Positions 60,382 through 64,000 of a DNA stretch of 64,000 nt are shown piece after piece; within the stretch, counting starts at the first letter, position 1, and each line of letters starts with the position of its first letter. The notes under the pieces are model-generated. The model was not told the origin of the DNA and did no database searches. It saw only the letters and a program-made list of their open reading frames with translations. The translations under genes were made by a program, and so were the position numbers. This stretch comes from Aquanectria penicillioides (lineage: Eukaryota > Ascomycota > Sordariomycetes > Hypocreales > Nectriaceae): contig PYIU01000002.1 in the NCBI GenBank assembly GCA_003415625.1, positions 7,440,001-7,504,000 on the forward strand. Reading direction: 5' to 3'.

Positions 60382-62821
60382 ATGGAATCGTCAACAACAA
60401 CCTGGTCCGCCACCGCTAAGCGGTCGGATGTCGCGGAGTTTGGAGAATGCTGCCCGAGGAGACCATATGTTGAACTTTTGATCCCGGAAAATGCTGCATC
60501 GGTTCACCGTATTGTAGTCATCACTATCTCGCATGATCAAGGTTAAGATCGCTGATGGCGAAACTTGGCCGTGACATTTTTCACTAACGCCAAGACTAGG
60601 GTGGAGCGACCAGCACCATTTGAAAGGGACCTATGAGGGCTCATACACTTATTTTGAGATTGGTTGTGTAACACCCTCGGAACACGAAAGAGTTAGCCGC
60701 AGCAGAATCCAAACCAATGTCCACGCAGTACGGGAGCCGCGGCGACACGAGAACGTATGGGACATCAACGCTGGCGACTCTCAAAAAACGAAGTGGATAC
60801 AGTCGGTACAAGCAGGCGATAGAATACAGATCACGCCGATTTCTCTTTTTCAGGGTTGGGTCAACTTCGTCCACGAGATTGAAATTCGGGCTTATGGAGA
60901 GACCAGACTCCAGAATCCAGAAGCACCTATTCAACTTGCATCGAACTCATCATCCTTGGTCTCGTTGGAAATCTATGAGCCCTTGAGCTTTTCTAAATCT
61001 CAAACCCGTGTTTTGACCCTTTATCCCGGAACCTTTGAGGAGCCCATAACTTGCAGTATCACGAATATGTCTCTCGACGGCTCCGATTACCATGGCTACG
61101 AGGCTTTGTCATATTGCTGGGGTGAATCCTATGGAGAAAATACGATCAGGCTACTGAAACCTTCGCGTACACATGAAGTTGGTTCAAAAACATATGAGAT
61201 TCCTGTTAGCACAAGCCTTCATGACGCTTTGAAGTATTTGAGACCAAAAACAGGGCCACCTCGGAAACTTTGGGCAGATGCTATTTGCATTAACCAGAGT
61301 AATATTGAGGAGCGTTCTCACCAAGTTGGATTGATGCGGACCATCTACGCTGAAGCGAAATCCGTTGTGGTGTGGCTAGGAACTGCCAATGAAGCCCGAA
61401 CAAAGATTTTCAAGCCAATAAAGGCAATTCAAAAGCGTCTCCAGGACCACCTCGCTCTGGAAAAAACACTCTCTCATGAAGAGATTCAGAAATTGGAAAC
61501 AGAAACCATCTCCTCTGAGATCACAAACAGAGTTGACTACCTGGTCAGTTGGGCTCACTGTGGTTTCGACTGGTTTAGGCGAACCTGGGTTCTGCAGGAA
61601 ATTTGGAATGCGAAGAACGCTGTCGTTCGCTGCGGCTCCGACGAAGTAACATGGAGCGCCGTGTCGATTATCCTACGCCAGTTTAGCATGGACAAGATAC
61701 TAAAGGAATTCATCCTAGGTGGCAGGGTGCCACACTTCTCAGACTCAGATGTTATCGTGCCGTCTATCTTCTCGAGAACATTTAGATCCTTTGCCGATGA
61801 GCAGCAATCCCAAGGCAATGCTGGGAGAGAAGGCATTCTTGAGGTTCTCATCCAATCACACGGTCTGAAGGTTTCAGACCCTCGAGATAAGCTGTTTGCA
61901 CTCCTTCAGTTTGGGATAGAGACCTATAATGTGGCTGATTTACCTGATCAAATTCGACCCAACTATTTCAAGTCTACTAGAGACGTTTTTACGGATTTTG
62001 TTCGTTGGTGGATCTGTACTCATCAATCATTGAGAATTCTATCTGCTATCCACACTCTGAAACATCGCAGCTGGCAGAAATTTTACAATGATCAATTGGA
62101 TAACCTAGGAACTTTGGGTTATCCGACATGGTGTTTCTGGCACATCGGAAACGAGCATTCAATCGGTGCAACTTTGGGGTTGTCATTAAAGTCACCATAC
62201 AAGGCTAGTGGATCAACGATTCCTGATATTGATCTTATCAGTTCCTCGGAGGCTTTGAAAAACCCGGAAATTCTCAGAGTTTCTGGTTTTTGTCTCGGCA
62301 CAGTTTCTGAAATCGTACCTTTCCCCTTTATCGACGGTTCCACAGATATGATGGATCTGAAGGAGGCTTACATCCACATCTTTGACCCTGCCTGCCACAG
62401 GAAATCACTGTCACAAGACGAGGCGTTCCTCGAGGACCCTATGTTCAACCAGACCATGCGAGCATTCTTAACTCGACACATGATGTCTCACATCCAGGGC
62501 GTTAAGGGAAGGGTCAATTACTTCCCATGTATGAGCCCGAGTTTCTTTTCGATTGCGGAATCTCAACCACCACAAAGAGGACTTTGTCCGCATAATGCAC
62601 GTCCAGGAGACTTGATCTGTATGTTGCTTGGGGGCTCAGTTCTTTACCTACTGAGGGAAAAGATGATTCCCCAAGGAAATATTGCAGACCCGTTAACCGG
62701 GGACAGTCTGGCACAATTTGAGTTTGTTGGAGAATGTATGGTTCAAGGATATATGAATGGACAAGCATTGGACGAAGCTGAAGAGAAAGGTTGGAAGAAG
62801 AGGATATTCAACTTGGTGTAA
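60382..62821 (+). CDS. HET-domain protein (heterokaryon incompatibility family)
   Basis: Exons 60382-60541 and 60600-62821, 793 residues. The first exon begins MESSTTTWSATAK after an in-frame stop at 60361. It ends in HIS-DQ-type sequence that joins through a 58-bp intron (branch CACTAAC, acceptor CTAG) to GWSDQHHLKGTYEGSYTYFE, a block common in the N-terminal module of these proteins (residues about 43-150). The HET domain follows with its three signatures: YEALSYCWG (220-228), LWADAICINQ (277-286) and RTWVLQEIW (381-389). HET proteins trigger cell death or growth arrest when incompatible hyphae fuse. No NACHT, WD40 or ankyrin region is visible after the domain. Converges with the sugar transporter, with 79 bp between stops. 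No TCCGCGG motif lies upstream. Confidence 0.92.
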
Positions 62822-62900
62822 ATTGGCTACACTTTGGATCAAAATCCCAGGCTGGCTTGCATGCTGGAATTTCACGGGCACTTGCTGTTGCAGCGAATTC

Positions 62901-64000
62901 CTAAACCCCCTTGGCCACGGGACTGTTGCTGGTCATCTCTTCATGAACACTTGCTGCGAATTCGGCCTTCTTCTCCATCTCAGTACCGAAAACTACCTTG
63001 GCATTGTTAAAGTCCTCTTCTCCATCAAAAATAACTGCAACTTCTTCCAAGGTCAATCCACTGGTTTCCACATAGGTGAAGTAGATGATAACCACGACCA
63101 GGGCGTTGAAGACGCACTGAACAATGTAGTAGCGCCACTCGATATTCTGCAGAGCAACAGGGTTAAGGTAGCTTGCAATGAAAGAGGAGGCATTGATGCT
63201 GAACATGGCCCACGAAAAGAAGATGCCTCGTTGTTTCGTAGTTACTACCTCGAGTGGGTATGTAATAACTAATGGGATCCAACATATCGCCGTGAAGAAG
63301 CTGAAGATGAAAATGACTACGATAGTTCCGATGCCGTAACCCCTTTTCGGATCTTCCAGGTATGTCGCGGTTAAGGCAGTCCATACAATGAATGTTGCTG
63401 TCATTCCGATTGTTGATGTCAGGAAGATTGTACGACGACCAATTCGGGGTATGACAAAGGCGGCAGCCACGGCGCAAACCCACTGCCAGATGCTAATGAT
63501 GCCGTTAATCAGAGTTTTGTCCTTGGAGCTGGTCATGCCAACTTGATCTAGAATTAGTGGTAAGTAGGTGGAAACGAAGTTGCTGCCCAAGCACTGGGAG
63601 CCGATGGCAGTCCAGAAACCAAGCCAAAGCCGATGTCGATTGCCTTTAGACCCGAGAATAGTCTTGATGCCTTCCATATTAAACTTGAGCATTGTCTTGT
63701 CGGCTTCCAGACCAGCAAGAATTTCCTGCATTTCCGCCTTGACCACTGCGTCTTCGACTCCATTTCCGTGGTATTTGATCAGGATCGCCCGCGCTTCTTC
63801 GATACGTCCCTTCGAGACTAACCATCGGGGACTCTCTGGACACAGCCAGATGGTAGCAATTTGGTAGACGGGCAGCATGAGCTGGAGGAGACAAGGCAGC
63901 TTCCAAGCCCACTGTGACTCCATGCTGAAAGTTGCAAAGGTGACCCATGAACCAATAATGAGCCCAATAAAGATGCAGCTGTTGTAGATCGAGGTGAGAG
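62901..64000 (-). CDS. MFS sugar transporter (SP family), N-terminus beyond the window edge
   Basis: The open frame runs from the stop at 62901 to the right edge and stays open past the internal ATG at 63923 (upstream residues LTSIYNSCIFIGLIIG...), so the gene is cut by the window, not broken. Visible features: the PESPRWLVSKGR block after helix 6, long central loop, LGSNFVSTYLPLIL, PRIGRRTIFL motif and a hydrophilic C-terminal tail. These fit fungal lactose/hexose permease-like members of the sugar porter family in the plasma membrane. About 365 residues are present; family members have 500-550. No intron is seen in this part. Confidence 0.92.
   Translation of the reverse strand, partial: LTSIYNSCIFIGLIIGSWVTFATFSMESQWAWKLPCLLQLMLPVYQIATIWLCPESPRWLVSKGRIEEARAILIKYHGNGVEDAVVKAEMQEILAGLEADKTMLKFNMEGIKTILGSKGNRHRLWLGFWTAIGSQCLGSNFVSTYLPLILDQVGMTSSKDKTLINGIISIWQWVCAVAAAFVIPRIGRRTIFLTSTIGMTATFIVWTALTATYLEDPKRGYGIGTIVVIFIFSFFTAICWIPLVITYPLEVVTTKQRGIFFSWAMFSINASSFIASYLNPVALQNIEWRYYIVQCVFNALVVVIIYFTYVETSGLTLEEVAVIFDGEEDFNNAKVVFGTEMEKKAEFAASVHEEMTSNSPVAKGV

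Noticed and set aside
60412..60423. CCGCT/AGCGG palindrome near the HET start as another regulator site
   Set aside because: It lies in the coding first exon and has a different core from TCCGCGG.

Overview
The window is nuclear DNA of a filamentous ascomycete (Pezizomycotina). Introns are 46-76 bp with GTRNGY donors and CTAAC/TTAAC-type branch sites. The gene families are typical of the group: Zn2Cys6 regulator, DHA1 and sugar MFS transporters, LaeA-like methyltransferase, HET domain. A 49-kb block also carries the signature of repeat-induced point mutation (RIP). I cannot name a species.

Region 1 (1-1893) has normal composition and no gene I can defend. It holds one little-mutated solo LTR (1059-1440) flanked by GTAG on both sides.

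Region 2 (1894-50802) can be read completely as one nested set of transposable elements. The outermost element is a pogo/Tigger-like DNA transposon of about 2.8 kb, with related terminal inverted repeats at 1894-2013 and 50699-50802 and TA on both outer sides. Inserted into it are a 7.9-kb Ty3/gypsy element on the minus strand (gypsy-1, 2469-10388, 193-bp LTRs, target duplication ATAGC), a first 12.4-kb Ty3/gypsy element (gypsy-2 copy 1, 12025-37759, minus strand) and a second one (gypsy-2 copy 3, 38287-50697, minus strand). Copy 1 is itself broken by a plus-strand copy 2 (24194-36605, CTAT on both sides) and by a 909-bp unrelated insertion (18644-19552), most of which has normal GC. Everything except that insertion and a few edges is AT-rich and full of stops from C-to-T/G-to-A change. 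The catalytic aspartates of the pogo transposase and of both reverse transcriptases have become asparagine.

Region 3 (50803-59356) is an intact block of four genes. They are a class I methyltransferase with many introns (+), a Zn2Cys6 transcription factor (-), a DHA1 drug/H+ antiporter-type MFS transporter (-) and an AIF/NDH2-like FAD oxidoreductase (-). All four upstream regions contain the palindromic core TCCGCGG, usually as TCCGCGGAGA. This suggests a small co-regulated detoxification or secondary-metabolite cluster, with the Zn2Cys6 protein as the candidate regulator. No backbone synthase lies in the window.

Region 4 (59357-64000) holds a HET-domain gene (+), whose true start lies in an extra 5' exon, and the 3' part of a sugar-type MFS transporter (-) running off the right edge. 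Neither shows the TCCGCGG motif upstream within the window.
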